From: Misgurnus anguillicaudatus | Taxonomy: Eukaryota > Chordata > Actinopteri > Cypriniformes > Cobitidae | NCBI RefSeq assembly: GCF_027580225.2 | Contig: NC_073361.2 | Coordinates: 32,505,501 to 32,569,500 of the forward strand | Length of the DNA: 64,000 bases | Direction of reading: 5' to 3' | Shown: one piece after another, positions 34,140 to 44,508 of the stretch | How the letters are laid out: each line of letters begins with the position of its first letter | Position numbering within the stretch: the first letter of the stretch is position 1 | The notes under the pieces: model-generated | What the model was told of the DNA's origin: nothing | Seen by the model: only the letters and a program-made list of their open reading frames with translations | Databases searched by the model: none | Made by a program: the position numbers and the translations under genes

Positions 34140-34588
34140 GTTTGTGTGCTTTCCAACGCATCAACAACAATCACAATTTACTTCAAACTTCAAAGCATCA
34201 CAACGAAACTTCCAGAAAACATTTGCAACGTTATTTTTCACAACAAACGAATTAACAAACAACCTATTTCAAACACCAGAGCTCTGGACAAAATCAACTA
34301 AAGCCAAACAACAAACAAAACAACCGCGCGACCATCCCCAATGGATAAACAACATACCAAACACTAACAGCCCGCTCTCCAAAACAGCACAGCTCATTAG
34401 TAAAAAGCCCAACAGGCTTACCTATGCGGTGATTGTTTGCGTGCTTCTCTTCGGAGCCTTGTTTGACGTTTCTCTTTGGCGTTTTAGCTTCGCTTTCATC
34501 TCAGTTGAGCAGAATCCTGTACTCCGTGACGCGATGTTCAATCTTTGCGATGCGTCCGCCAAGAAGTGAAGGGTCTTTGTTGACAAAA
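34140..34588 (-). other. BEL/Pao 5' leader between LTR and gag
   Basis: 449 bp between the 5' LTR and the gag ATG, non-coding in the sense direction. The first bases after the LTR on the minus strand are ttttgtcaacaaagac, in which I do not recognise a tRNA 3' end. tggcggacgcatcgc lies about 25 nt further and could be an offset primer site. Confidence 0.6.
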
Positions 34589-34901
34589 TGTAGCGGCTAT
34601 CTTACGTTGTTAAAAGGCCGCTGAGAGGTTGAAGCCGGAACTCAATGCATTTGCGACGCATATAATGAAGTATCAGTGAGGCAAACAGCTGTTAATAGTC
34701 CCATTTTATTGCACAGACAGATATTTCTTCAGGTTTAAAAGTTGTTAATATGTAAATATGGTCAACAAAGAATACATCGTCCTGACTCACCCCCTCTCGC
34801 TACCACACTAAGTGAACAGGTGACTAATATTCCTATTCCCAGGTAATCCCGTGACCCTCCACCATGATCACGTGACATTTAACTCTTTCATGTCCCTTTC
34901 A
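34589..34901 (-). repeat. 5' LTR of the BEL/Pao element
   Basis: 313 bp, starts TGTAGCGGCT on the plus strand and ends CCCTTTCA next to the acgcc duplication. Contains tcacgtgac (E-box-like) at about 34868 and a gacgcatataatgaag stretch. Confidence 0.95.
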
Positions 34902-34906
34902 ACGCC

Positions 34907-35208
34907 ATAACATATAGTTCCTCTTTTAAATCCGCTTAGAAAAGCGCTACGTTTTATTTTGTACCACCAAACTTGCTCGTATAACTACTCGTCTTAAATA
35001 GGAAAAACGTTGATGTGTTTGGTCACTTCTAACTTTATCTCTGAGTGGTACCATTGAATGAATGGGGCTAAGCTTAATGCTATCGAAGCGTCGCAGCGCG
35101 CTCCAGCGCTTACGTGCACGCACACAGATGATAGAGGGATGTATCAACTATTCTTAGTTAAGGTAATAACATATTTTAATATTGAAAATGAGTAGACTAT
35201 TCCTTTAA
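34907..35208. mobile_element. Hairpin MITE, remaining right part
   Basis: Continues the right arm interrupted by the BEL element (34907-34962). It then runs through aatgaatggggctaagctt and gcgcgctccagcgcttacg to attgaaaatgagtagac/tattccttt, a terminus style common in fish MITEs. The corresponding far-left terminus was not identified. Confidence 0.6.
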
Positions 35209-35599
35209 GGAAGCTTCGGTACGTGAGAACCAGAGAGCGGACGTCAGTGTTCACTCGCCCCGCTGACCACCGCCCTCTCTGGGCTACATCTCTTCATATA
35301 TGAGGAAATTATTTAACAAATACAAAATTAATGTCCATTACAGCTTTTAAATCAACTGTCCCATTATGTTTGGCCCATTTAAATGACTCTAATTCCTAAA
35401 TCCTAAAGACAAATTGGAATGTGTGAATACCCTCTAAATACAGCTCAGAGTGTGCACTCTGTCCCAATATGGAGGACACTGTATAATATATGGGCAACAG
35501 GGGTGTCATAGTTTTTGAAATTAACCTTGCCTGTAGACTTGTCAAAGTGTTATGAATCAGAACAATCTCTAATAACAGCTTATTTTTATTTAAATGTAG
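35209..35599 (+). repeat. Module M copy I, upstream part
   Basis: Block 35209-35290 (cttcggtacgtgagaacc ... gggctacatctct) is nearly identical to 42811-42892. The stretch just before the exon (gaacaatctctaataacagc) recurs at 43331. Both are on the plus strand. Function unknown. Confidence 0.75.
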
Positions 35600-35890
35600 G
35601 ACAGTCAACAAGATGACTTATTGAAAGACCCGGAAAACATCACCATGGGCATATGTGTAATCAAAAAGAAAGAAGCTGTTCTTGGAGACTCAGACGATAT
35701 TGGAATCATTGTTGGAGTAATGATTCATGAGCAGCTCAAATCTGTGGCACAAGCCTGTGCACTGATGCTGGGTACAATTTATGTGCTTAATTTGGCGTAC
35801 CCCCAAAAAACTTAAATACTATGAATTTTTAGAAATTCATTATGCAGATTCTAAAGCTCTCCCCAAAATTCAAGGACTGAAAAACTTTTT
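35600..35890 (+). pseudogene. Exon-like remnant of a multicopy fish gene, copy I
   Basis: Preceded by a splice-acceptor-like ttatttaaatgtag. The frame reads DSQQDDLLKDPENITMGICV, then KKKEAVLGDSDDIGIIVG, LKSVAQACALMLGTIYVLNL and AYPQ. After a shift in the A run at about 35808 it resumes with LKYYEFLEIHY and SKALPKIQGLKNF. The DDIGIIV...L.SVA.ACA...IY.LNL.YP pattern is what I recall as the C-terminus of abundant uncharacterised fish proteins annotated as SAM-domain-containing-3-like. The identity is tentative. It is 62% or more open but frameshifted, and a related copy at 43371 has other breaks. Confidence 0.5.
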
Positions 35891-36835
35891 AATACTGAAT
35901 TTTTTTCAGCAGACATGTATGTGCAAAAATGATTCGTTGGCTGAACAACCATAACTTATGCAAGTAATTGGATTAAACACAAAAAACTTAGTATTTATAA
36001 CTTTTCAACCTCTACTTAACATATTTAGTATGTGTAACACAAAAATTTAAGTTACCAGGTGAACTTAAATGTATCCAAAAATAAAATGAAAAAACATAAG
36101 TAATGCTAACTTCTTTAACAATTGCATCAAAATTAAGTAAATCTAGCATAACATTTTAAGTAACTATAGAGCCACGTGATTTCCCATGATGCCTTTCCAG
36201 CCAAAAATTATGACATCTGTCGTAGCCATTTTGTGAAGCACATGACCTGTAAAAAAATCCAACTTCAAAATGTTCTTTTAACAAAAAACAAAGTTTTTCT
36301 TGTTGAAGGGCATCAGTTCATTAATTTGTGTTCACTGAATGAAATAAGCATAATCATCCTGCTAACAAATATCATTTGTTGACTGGAGTTTTAAGTTTTT
36401 GTCCAATTTGTTTACCCAACTTGCCAAATTGAGTAATCTGAACAAGCAATTTAAAAAAAAACAATGGTCTGAATAGTTCCCAGCATGCATTGCGAGGTGT
36501 TCACTTCTTTGGTTAATATTTACTAAAAAAGATGACTGTTTTAATGTTTGCTGGCTTTAGTTATGGTGATATGTTGTTAATGTTAGTTATATGTTGTATT
36601 TAGAGTTATTTTGAAAAAAATATGTTTGTTCATTGTTACCATGATTGAGAAGTGTGTGCTCAGTGTAGAGGGCAACACAGTGGGTTAGCATGCATCTTTA
36701 TTTCCTCACAGCAAAAAGGTCTCTGATTCAAGCAAGAGCTAAGTCAGACAAAGACTTTGTTCAGCAGACCTTTCTGTGTACACTCCCACAGTCCAAAACA
36801 TGCAGATTATTGGGTATACTAAATTGCTCCAACTT
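35891..36835. other. Unclassified AT-rich sequence inside module copy I
   Basis: Lies between the empty TTAA site (about 35893) and the palindromic MITE. It contains inverted words (ttaagttaccaggtgaactt, cttaaatg) suggesting decayed MITEs. No coding similarity. Confidence 0.4.
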
Positions 36836-37131
36836 CACTCTAAAATATGTGTTGGATTTACTTAAAATATATATGCACCATTTTTGCATCACACTTTTTA
36901 AGTAATCCCAACTTGGAATAATTTTACTTAAAATAAACAAGAAAATGTGTGTTATATGAACTTAAATATTTGAGTTTATCAACATTCTTTACTTAAAAAT
37001 TTAAGTACATAAAACACAGGTTTTCTTGTTAATTTTAAGTAAAACTATCAAAGTTGGGAATACTTAAAAAGTGTGCTGCAAAATGGTGCATATATATTTT
37101 AAGTAAATCCAACACATCATTTTTTAGAGTG
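36836..37131. mobile_element. Palindromic MITE with ~130-bp arms
   Basis: Starts CACTCTAAAATATGTGTTGG and ends ...CCAACACATCATTTTTTAGAGTG. The words gcaccatttttgcatcacac / gtgtgctgcaaaatggtgc and cttaaatatttgagtt / tacttaaaaatttaagta pair along most of its 296 bp, so the element folds into one long hairpin. Confidence 0.8.
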
Positions 37132-37868
37132 TGAAATGTTAGTCCAGATGTCAAAGTCTACTCTGTTTTTCATTTAAGACCTGGGAATCCGTAGTTTTAA
37201 ACATTTTAATAATGCTTTTAATGATTCATAACTGTTGTCTGTAAAAATGTAACACTTTTTTTTAATAATTATTGTGCAATGTGTGAAGTCAGCACTACTG
37301 TTTTTGACTTTTGTGCCGTTTTATTGATTCACAAACATTGTGGCCTCTTTCCATCTGTGTTTTTTTTATTTTATATTTTGTGAATGTGCAGTGAGCACTT
37401 GTTTTAAACACTTGTACACACAAAGAAATTGTTATTGTACATTTGCTGACATTAAAAAATAACATTAAACTTACCACTTGGTGTATTTCCAAAGCCATTT
37501 AAGGGTCATTTTTATATATTGTTTTTAAGGTTAGTGATTGCAAACAATTTCCTTAAAAATGTTGAAAGTTAGTAAATGAAATGTGTTTATTTAAATGTAG
37601 CTAAAATAAATTGATTGCAACCACATACCTTAAAAAAAATTAGTAAATTCAATTAATATTTTTTCATCAGTCATAAATAAATAATATACGAGAATGTAGC
37701 ATAATTAAATAGGGCTGAAATTACTAAACTTTTTATACTAGGTAACTAAATAAAATTGATTAAGTTCAACTAATTTTTTTTTGTTTAAATGTAGCTTAAA
37801 TAAATTGATTGCAACCGCTTACCTTAAAAAAATTAATTAAATTGAATGTATCATTTTTTTTTCAGTGT
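37132..37868 (+). repeat. Module M copy I, 3' part
   Basis: From gaaatgttagtccagatg through gacctgggaatc, acaaacattgtggcctc, cacttgtacacacaaag and ccacttggtgtatttcc to a terminus tttttttcagtgta. The same sequence recurs inverted at 38150-38883 and 40497-41274 and direct at 44040-44455. Short open frames here have no domain. Confidence 0.85.
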
Positions 37869-38149
37869 ATTATATCAAGTAATGAGGATATTTGGTACCA
37901 AAGAATGTGCAGCATAAGGAAAATAAATCAAGGTATAACATTACATTTACAAAAAAATTTTTTAATTACAAGTAAACATGTCAGATGCACTTTTGCATGT
38001 GCTTTGCATCTGAACTTCTCAATTCTTCTATGCAATGATATGATTACCTCTCAACACGTATTGTGAAAATTTGTGTCTTGGTATAAGCACCATTTGTACT
38101 ATTGCCTGCCTATAACCAATCACTTTATTGTTTCCTAGTCTTTGTACAC
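37869..38149. other. Spacer between inverted module copies
   Basis: Unique-looking sequence of 281 bp at the centre of the inverted repeat. Nothing recognised. Confidence 0.5.
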
Positions 38150-38880
38150 TGAAAAAAAAATGATTCATTCATTTTAATACATTTTTTAAGGTAAGCGGTT
38201 GCAATCAATTTATTTAAGCTACATTAAAACAAAAAATGAGTTGAACTTAATCAATTTTATTTAGTTACCCTAGTATAAAAAAGTTTAGTAATTTCAGCCC
38301 TATTTAATTATGCTACATTCTCGTATATTATTTATTTATGACTGATGAAAAATTATTAATTGAATTTACAATTTTTTTAAGGTAAGTGGTTGCAATCAAT
38401 TTATTTTAGCTACATTTAAATAAACACATTTCATTGACTAACTTTCAACATTTTTAAGGACATTGTTTGCAATCACTAACCTTAAAAACAATATATAAAA
38501 ATGACCCTTAAATGGCTTTGCAAATACACCAAGTGGTAAGTTTAATGTTATTTTTTTATGTCAGCAAATGTAGTGCATGTTCAATAACAATTTCTTTGTG
38601 TGTACAAGTGTTTAAAACAAGTGCTCACTGCACATTCACAAAATATAAAATAAAAAACACAGATGGAAAGAGGCCACAATGTTTGTGAATCAAAAAACAA
38701 CAATGTTAAAACTGCACAAAAGTAAAAAACAGTATTTCTGACTTCACATTGCACAATAATTAATAAAAGAAAGTGTTAATTTTTAGAGACAACAGTTATG
38801 AATCTTTAAAAGCATCATTAAAATCTTTAAAACTACTGATTCCCAGGTCTTAATTGAAAAACAGAGTAGACTGTGACATC
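38150..38880 (-). repeat. Module M copy II, inverted
   Basis: Starts acactgaaaaaaaaatg and carries the complement of copy I's 3' part (ggtaagcggttgcaatc, ggaaagaggccacaatg, agtagactgtgacatctgg). It is interrupted at 38881 by a Harbinger-like element and resumes at 40408 (actaacattttatgctgag). A short internal piece of the TTAA MITE (40448-40494) follows. Confidence 0.85.
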
Positions 38881-39415
38881 TGGGGCCGTATTCACAAAGA
38901 ATTCCATCTTACCACTAAGAGTACTCCTAAATCGCACTAAAAGATTTTAGCTAGGAGTTTTCTCTTAAAAGTTATTCACAACGCCTTTCAGACCTACTTT
39001 TAGTAAGGAAAAAATATAACTCTTAAACTAAGAGTGAGTCTTCGTTGCTACGGATGACGTCAATTCTCATGCACGAGCTGCCTCGCAATGACCATGGTGA
39101 TTGGTTGTTAGATGACAGGGCTGTCATGCGGAACATAACATGCACCAAATCATGGAATTACATCGAAATATGTCTGTGTCCTACACAAAATAATAATAGT
39201 AATGCCATCGAAATGCATATATAAAAGAAAAGTCGTGAATGAAATTAAATTAAGGTATAATACCCAAATGAAAACCGCCATTTGCCTAATAATAAAAAAC
39301 GACATTGCATTAACACTTGCTTGATTAATTTACATCCTATTAGCCTAAATAGACTACTTAAAGCAAGATATGTTGCCTATATTGAAGAAGCCTAATAAAT
39401 AAATGACGGTGGATT

Positions 39416-39974
39416 ATGAACTCGCCAAAACGGAAAAGAAAGCCCAACTGGATGCAGGATCAGTTACTGCTGCTGTCCCAGTTGGTGCTGGAAAAAAGAA
39501 ACATAATAAAAGGGAAATTCGGCACTGAGATATCAAGCAAAACTAAGCTTGGGAGACAGTGATGCGCGGGTCAATGTACTGTACAAAACAACCGGCACCC
39601 GACCAACATTTTCAACTAACCCGCCCGCAACTCGGACCACAAAAAATACAAAATAAATATACCGGACCCGCTCCCTGGCCCGCATTTTTTTAAGTAGTAA
39701 TTGTTTAAAATAGTTAATTGGCATTTTTATTTCAAATGACCCGACTGACCGCGACCCGAATATCATGAAAAATATTTTTGGATGACTCATAACCGCAGGC
39801 ACACGCTCATTTCGGATCAACCCCGCGTATCACTGGGAGAGGATTTATTTGCAGATCAATGCAGCATTTCCGCTTGTGTCGCGGACCCCGGACGACTGCG
39901 AGAGGCGGTGGTATGCATTACAATCGCAGTCAAGGGTTGAGATTGCAGCCTTTAAACGGGCAAGCATGGCAACA
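39416..39974 (+). pseudogene. Myb/SANT-like accessory protein remnant of Harbinger, split by a hAT insertion
   Basis: The ATG at 39416 opens MNSPKRKRKPNWMQDQLLLL, then SQLVLEKRNIIKGKFG. After the insertion (39557-39834), in another frame, it continues LQINAAFPLVSRTPDDCERR, then WYALQSQSRVEIAAFKRA. The W..DQ...L.QLV...K..I.GKF and R...DCE.RW..LQS pattern fits the Myb/SANT-like DNA-binding protein that helps Harbinger transposases enter the nucleus and bind ends. A frameshift and the insertion inactivate it. Confidence 0.6.
39557..39834. mobile_element. Small hAT element inside the Harbinger element
   Basis: Starts CAGTGATGCGCGGGTC and ends ...AACCCCGCGTATCACT, imperfect inverted repeats. The word gggaga is repeated at 39551-39556 and 39835-39840. 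It is 278 bp, AT-rich in the middle, non-coding. hAT is inferred from the CAGTGATG style terminus; the visible duplication is six rather than eight bases. Confidence 0.65.
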
Positions 39975-40407
39975 GGTTGGCATACAGTATTAAATATTTA
40001 ATATCATTATTGTTTAATGTAATTCTAAAAACTTCCTGCTTGTCAAGAATGTAATTAATTATGAAACAAATGTCATAAAAATATGCTTACATTAAAGTGT
40101 GCTTTTAAGTGTAGGCAATGCTTTTGAGTTGGTGAAACTGTCCATGTTAAGGAGGATCAGCACCTAAGGCATTTTAAGATCCTTTGTGAATAGGTCTTAG
40201 TGAGTTAGGAGTCCTCTCGACTTCTTTTAAGCTGTCCCAGACTTAGGTGCTACTTTTAGGGCTAAAATGCTTCGTGAATTTCTTTTAGTGAAAAAAATTA
40301 GGAGTCCTAAAGTTAGGAGTGACACGCCCATTATTTTTAGGAGTTGCTCCTAAATTCGCCCGTTAGGAGCTACTTTTAGCCTTAGGGTTCTTTGTGAATA
40401 CGGCCCC

Positions 40408-40496
40408 TGGACTAACATTTTATGCTGAGCATGCACATACATGTCTGCTATTTTTTGCTAAGTTGTCACCGACGATGACATGTTTGTCCTTCTCTA
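40408..40496 (-). repeat. Module M copy II, end, with an internal piece of the TTAA MITE
   Basis: actaacattttatgctgagc ... acatgtctgcta is the continuation of copy II. It is followed by gctaagttgtcaccgacg/atgacatgtttgtccttctc, which matches the interior of the MITE at 43.7-44.0 kb. That MITE has therefore been mostly deleted here. Confidence 0.7.
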
Positions 40497-41275
40497 CACT
40501 GAAAAAAAATGATTCATTCAATTTAATCAATTTTTTTAAGGTAAGCGGTTGCAATCAATTTATTTAAGCTACATTTAAAAAAAAAATTGTTGAACTTAAT
40601 CAATTTTATTTAGTAGCCCTAGTATAAAAAAGTTTAGTAATTTCTGCCATATTTAATTATGCTACATTCTCGTATATTATTTATTCATGACTGATGAAAA
40701 AGTATTAATTGAATTTAAGGTAAGTAATAGGTAAGTGGTTGCAATCAATTTATTTTAGCTACATTTAAATAAACACATTTCATTGACTAACTTTCAACAT
40801 TTTTAAGGAAATTGTTTGCAATCACTAACCTTAAAAACAATATATAAAAATGACCCTTAAATGGCTTTGCAAATACACCAAGTGGTAAGTTTAATGTTAT
40901 TTTTTAATGTCAGCAAATGTACAATAACAATTTCTTTGTGTGTACAAGTGTTTAAAACAAGTGCTCACTGCACATTCACAAAATATAAAATAAAAAAACA
41001 CAGATGGAAAGAGGCCACAATGTTTGTGAATCAATAAAACGGCACGAAAGTCAAAAACAGTAGTGCTGACTTCACACATTGCACAATAATTATTAAAAAA
41101 AAAAGTGTTACATTTTTACAGACAACAGTTATGAATCATTAAAAGCATTATTAAAATGTTTAAAACTACAGATTCCCAGGTCTTAAATGAAAAACAGAGT
41201 AGACTTTGACATCTGGACTAACATTTCATGATGAGCATGCACATACATGTCTGCTACAAAATTTCAGTATTAAAG
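40497..41275 (-). repeat. Module M copy III, inverted
   Basis: Direct repeat of copy II: acactgaaaaaaaatg ... ccaagtggtaagtttaatg ... catctggactaacatttcatg. It lacks the Harbinger insertion and provides the empty site for it. It runs into the TTAA MITE at about 41273. Confidence 0.85.
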
Positions 41276-41575
41276 GTGCAGTGTGAAATTTTTAGAAGGA
41301 TCTTTTGACAGAAATGCAAAATAATATACAAAACTATATTATCAGGGGTGTATAAAGACCTTTCATAATGAATCGTTATGTGTTTATTGCCTTAGAACAA
41401 GACCTTTTTTATCTACATACAGAGAGGGTTCCCTTACATGGAAGTCGCCCTTTTGTGCTGCCATTTTTTACAGAAGCCCTTAAAGGACAATTTTTTGCTA
41501 AGTTGTCTCCAACAATGACATGTTTGTCCTTCTCTATGTGTTTCAAAAGCGAGGAGTGTGCCGTGGACTAAAGCC
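41276..41575 (-). mobile_element. TTAA MITE, truncated copy in module III
   Basis: Inverted copy of the MITE at 43667 (ttaaaggtgcagtgtgaaat ... catgtttgtccttctc/tatgtg). It ends abruptly at cgtggactaa, where unrelated sequence (gccgaaagtatactag) begins. It is inserted at the same position of the module as the copy in module IV, so it predates duplication of that module. Confidence 0.75.
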
Positions 41576-43178
41576 GAAAGTATACTAGGGACGTCCGCGT
41601 ATGCACGCCGTCCACATGACGTCATTTTCGTCATCAAGAGGGTCCGCGGCCGGCAAAATTTGAGGCCGCGCGGACAGTTCGCGTACAGTCCGCGTACAAC
41701 AGCGCATGCGCGTGAAAATATTTAGACAGGGCACTCCACTATAAACAATTATACAGGAAATAGACAACATTTGCACACACACTATCGTTTTTCTTCTTTA
41801 ACTTTTACTTCTTCCAAGAACAGAAAGCCCTGGAGCATGTTTGTTTGATTCCTGTTCTTTGTTGTCTTGTTGTTTGTTCTAAACTGTGTTTGCAATGGTG
41901 GATCAGTTACTTTTCTTCACCTATCCTAATGTTTTAATGTACTGTAAATGTCGCCAAATCAGTGCTGCCCTGACAGCCTGTTAGACTAATAATTTGAATA
42001 AGAAATCATTTGTATTGCGTATAGTGTCGAACGCGGCCACACTGAAAAAAATGATTATGGCCCCAATTAAATGAAGCATAATTCAATTTAGCTAGTTTTA
42101 ATTATTTTATTTATTTAACTTTTTGATTTTAGTTTACTAGATTAGTATATAATAATAGGTTTTAAGCGAATAACACGTGCTTTAAATCCAAGTCATTATA
42201 ATTTATTAAATTCAGTTTAAAAAAGTCGTTTGGTTCTTTGCGCATGCGCACAAATGCACATTTTCCCTGGTACTAAAAAGAGTTTCCAGTCAGGTTCACG
42301 GTGACGGTGGGAAAGGAAGACGGGATATTTCAGCCCCGGAGTTTTGCTCAGTCGGTCTATTTGCACAGTAAGTAATATTTCATGTAATACAGCACCTTTT
42401 TTACCGTGAATATTTTTATATACTTAAAATACGCCATTTATAAGATAGCACCTCCAGGCAGAGTGCCAGAGGCAATTTCAGCCGTAACGATATAAGTTAA
42501 CCAAATACCACACGACTCCGAGAGCGAAATTGCTTTTATACAACAGTTCGACGGCAAACGTTTGAAAAACGAAAACTAGAAAACAACAACAGAGTTATTT
42601 TAAAAGCCACTTTGTTTGGGAACTACTTTCTTCCGCCACGGATTTCACTCGGCTATTTTGAATCTCATAACAAGCCGTTTCTTAATATTAGCGTTTCTTT
42701 GTCACAAGATGTAGTTTTAAGATTAGTTCAGTCGAGAATATATATGTATAATATTCAAATATGCAGTCGATAAGTTAAGAGAGCGCCTGTTTGAACGTTT
42801 GCTTAAGGAAGCTTCGGTAACGTGAGAACCAGAGAGCGGACGTCAGTGTTTACTCGCCCCGCTGACCACCGCCCTCTCTGGGCTACATCTCTGACAGAGA
42901 GTCCCTGGCTCTCATGTTGGCCTTGTCTGTTATTAACTCGCTTATTATTAGACTTTTTTGCTTGCCAGTACTATATAAACGTTTTTTAAAAGTGTCAGAG
43001 AGATGTTTTTGCATGCTGCTTATAAATATATTGCAGTGGCGATATCTCATAACATGTTTTAGTATTCACGTCACGATAAATTTGTTATCAATTGTCCAAA
43101 TTTAAAAGCTGCAGTGCTTACCTGCAGTTCCACTATTCTGTTTGTAGTTAAACTATGTTTTCGCTTTCTCGGAGTTGC
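41576..43178. other. Unclassified region with DNA-element pieces
   Basis: 41576-41760 has a CG-rich Harbinger-like stretch (gacgtccgcgtatgcac, gccgcgcggacagttcgcg). 42041 begins with acactgaaaaaaatgatt, a MITE-style terminus. 42230-42367 is CpG-richer and ends with a splice-donor-like caca|gtaagta at 42368. 42811-42892 duplicates 35209-35290 (start of module copy IV). No coding similarity. Confidence 0.4.
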
Positions 43179-43316
<138 letters not shown>

Positions 43317-43370
43317 AGTCTTATGAATCAGAACAATCTCTAATAACAGCTTATTTTTATTTAAATGTAG

Positions 43371-43662
43371 GACAGTCAACAAGATGACTTATTGAAAGAC
43401 CTGGAAAACATCACCATGGACAAAAGTGTAATCAAAAAGAAAGAAGGTGTTCTTGGCGACTATAACGATATTGGAGTCGTTGTTGGAGTGATGATTCTTG
43501 AGCAGCTCAAATCTGTGGCACAAGCCTGCATTGATGCTGGGTACAATCTATGTGCTTAATACCCCAAAGAACTAAAATACTACTTTTTTGATTTTTTTTA
43601 GAAATTCATTATGCAGATGGATTCTAAAGCTCTCCCCAAAAATTCAAGGACTGAAAAACGTT
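43371..43662 (+). pseudogene. Exon-like remnant of a multicopy fish gene, copy IV
   Basis: Same as 35600-35890: acceptor-like ttaaatgtag, then DSQQDDLLKDLENITM, KKKEGVLGDYNDIGVVVG and LKSVAQAC. Relative to copy I, two bases are lost after 'caagcctg', which shifts the frame into an early TAA. The downstream part keeps FIMQMDSKAL in another frame. Both copies therefore descend from a coding exon but neither is intact. Confidence 0.5.
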
Positions 43663-44028
43663 TTAAAGGTGCAGTGTGTAAATTTTAGCGGCATCTAGTG
43701 GTGAGGTTGCGAGTTGCAACCAACGGCTTAGTCCACGACTCACTCCTCGCTTTTGAAACACATAGAGAAGGACAAACATGTCATTGTTGGAGACAACTTA
43801 GCAAAAATTGTCGTTTAAGGGCTTCTGTAAAAAAATGGCAGCACAAAATGGCGACTTCCATGTAAGGGGACCCTCTGTGTATGTAGATGAAAAGGTCTTG
43901 TTCTAAGGCAATAAACACATAACGGTTCATAATGAAAGGTCTTTATACACCCCTGATAATATAGTTTTGTATATTATTTTGCATTTCTGTCAAAAGATCC
44001 TTCTAAAAATTTCACACTGCACCTTTAA
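43663..44028. mobile_element. MITE with TTAA target duplication, complete copy
   Basis: Flanked by TTAA (43663-43666, 44025-44028). Ends AGGTGCAGTGTGTAAATTTT and ...AAATTTCACACTGCACCT are inverted repeats. The homologous site in module copy I (gactgaaaaactttttaatactg, about 35878-35900) has a single TTAA and no insertion: an empty site. Element 43667-44024, 358 bp, non-coding. Confidence 0.9.
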
Positions 44029-44455
44029 TACTGAAATTTTGTAGCAGACATGTATGTGCATGCTCAGCATGAAATGTTAGTCCAGATGTCAAAGTCTACT
44101 CTGTTTTTCATTTAAGACCTGGGAATCTGTAGTTTTAAACATTTTAATAATGCTTTTAATGATTCATAACTGTTGTCTGTAAAAATGTAACACTTTTTTT
44201 TTTAAATAATTATTGTGCAATGTGTGAAGTCAGCACTACTGTTTTTGACTTTTGTGCTGTTTTATTGATTCACAAACATTGTGGCCTCTTTCCATCTGTG
44301 TTTTTTTTATTTTATATTTTGTGAATGTGCAGTGAGCACTTGTTTTAAACACTTGTACACACAAAGAAATTGTTATTGTACATTTGCTGACATTAAAAAA
44401 TAACATTAAACTTACCACTTGGTGTATTTGCAGAGCCATTTAAGGGTCATTTTTA
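44029..44455 (+). repeat. Module M copy IV, 3' part
   Basis: tactgaaattttgtagcag ... ccacttggtgtatttgc ... aagggtcattttta, nearly identical to 37130-37520. It is cut at 44456, where the large array begins. Copy I shows the uninterrupted continuation (cattttTATATATTG). Confidence 0.85.
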
Positions 44456-44508
44456 GGGGTCAAGCACCGAAGGTGCTGTGACACCTATTGGAATTGTTAT
44501 TATTATTA
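44456..44508 (+). repeat. 5' stub of an array unit
   Basis: Only the first 53 bp of a unit, up to the ATT microsatellite (ttattattatta), followed at once by a new full start. Similar stubs lie at 46557 and 49048. Confidence 0.85.

Larger units (their letters stand above)
27510..34901 (-). mobile_element. BEL/Pao LTR retrotransposon, nearly complete and young
   Basis: A 7392-bp element in minus orientation. Two 313-bp LTRs (TGTAGCGGC...CCCTTTCA) differ at one position, and acgcc is duplicated on both sides (27505-27509, 34902-34906). One long frame encodes gag, protease, reverse transcriptase, RNase H-like region and integrase in that order, the BEL/Pao gene order. The frame is broken by one in-frame TAA, and a zinc-finger cysteine of the integrase is replaced. 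I could not assign a tRNA primer-binding site next to the 5' LTR. Confidence 0.95.
38881..40407. mobile_element. Harbinger-like TIR element inserted in module copy II
   Basis: Ends GGGGCCGTATTCACAAAGAA and ...TTCTTTGTGAATACGGCCCC are near-perfect inverted repeats, with longer subterminal similarity (cctaaatcgcactaaaag, gctaaaatgc). Sister copy III reads catctggactaac without the insertion. About 1.5 kb including a nested 278-bp hAT element. It carries a Myb/SANT-like remnant, the accessory protein typical of PIF/Harbinger. No DDE transposase frame is left. Confidence 0.7.

Noticed and set aside
32232..34569. Plus-strand frames opposite the BEL gag
   Set aside because: Antisense shadows of the long minus-strand ORF.
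44461..44480. Palindrome agcaccgaaggtgct as a transcription terminator
   Set aside because: It is at the start of every array unit and part of the element terminus; there is no upstream gene, and bacterial-type terminators are not expected here.
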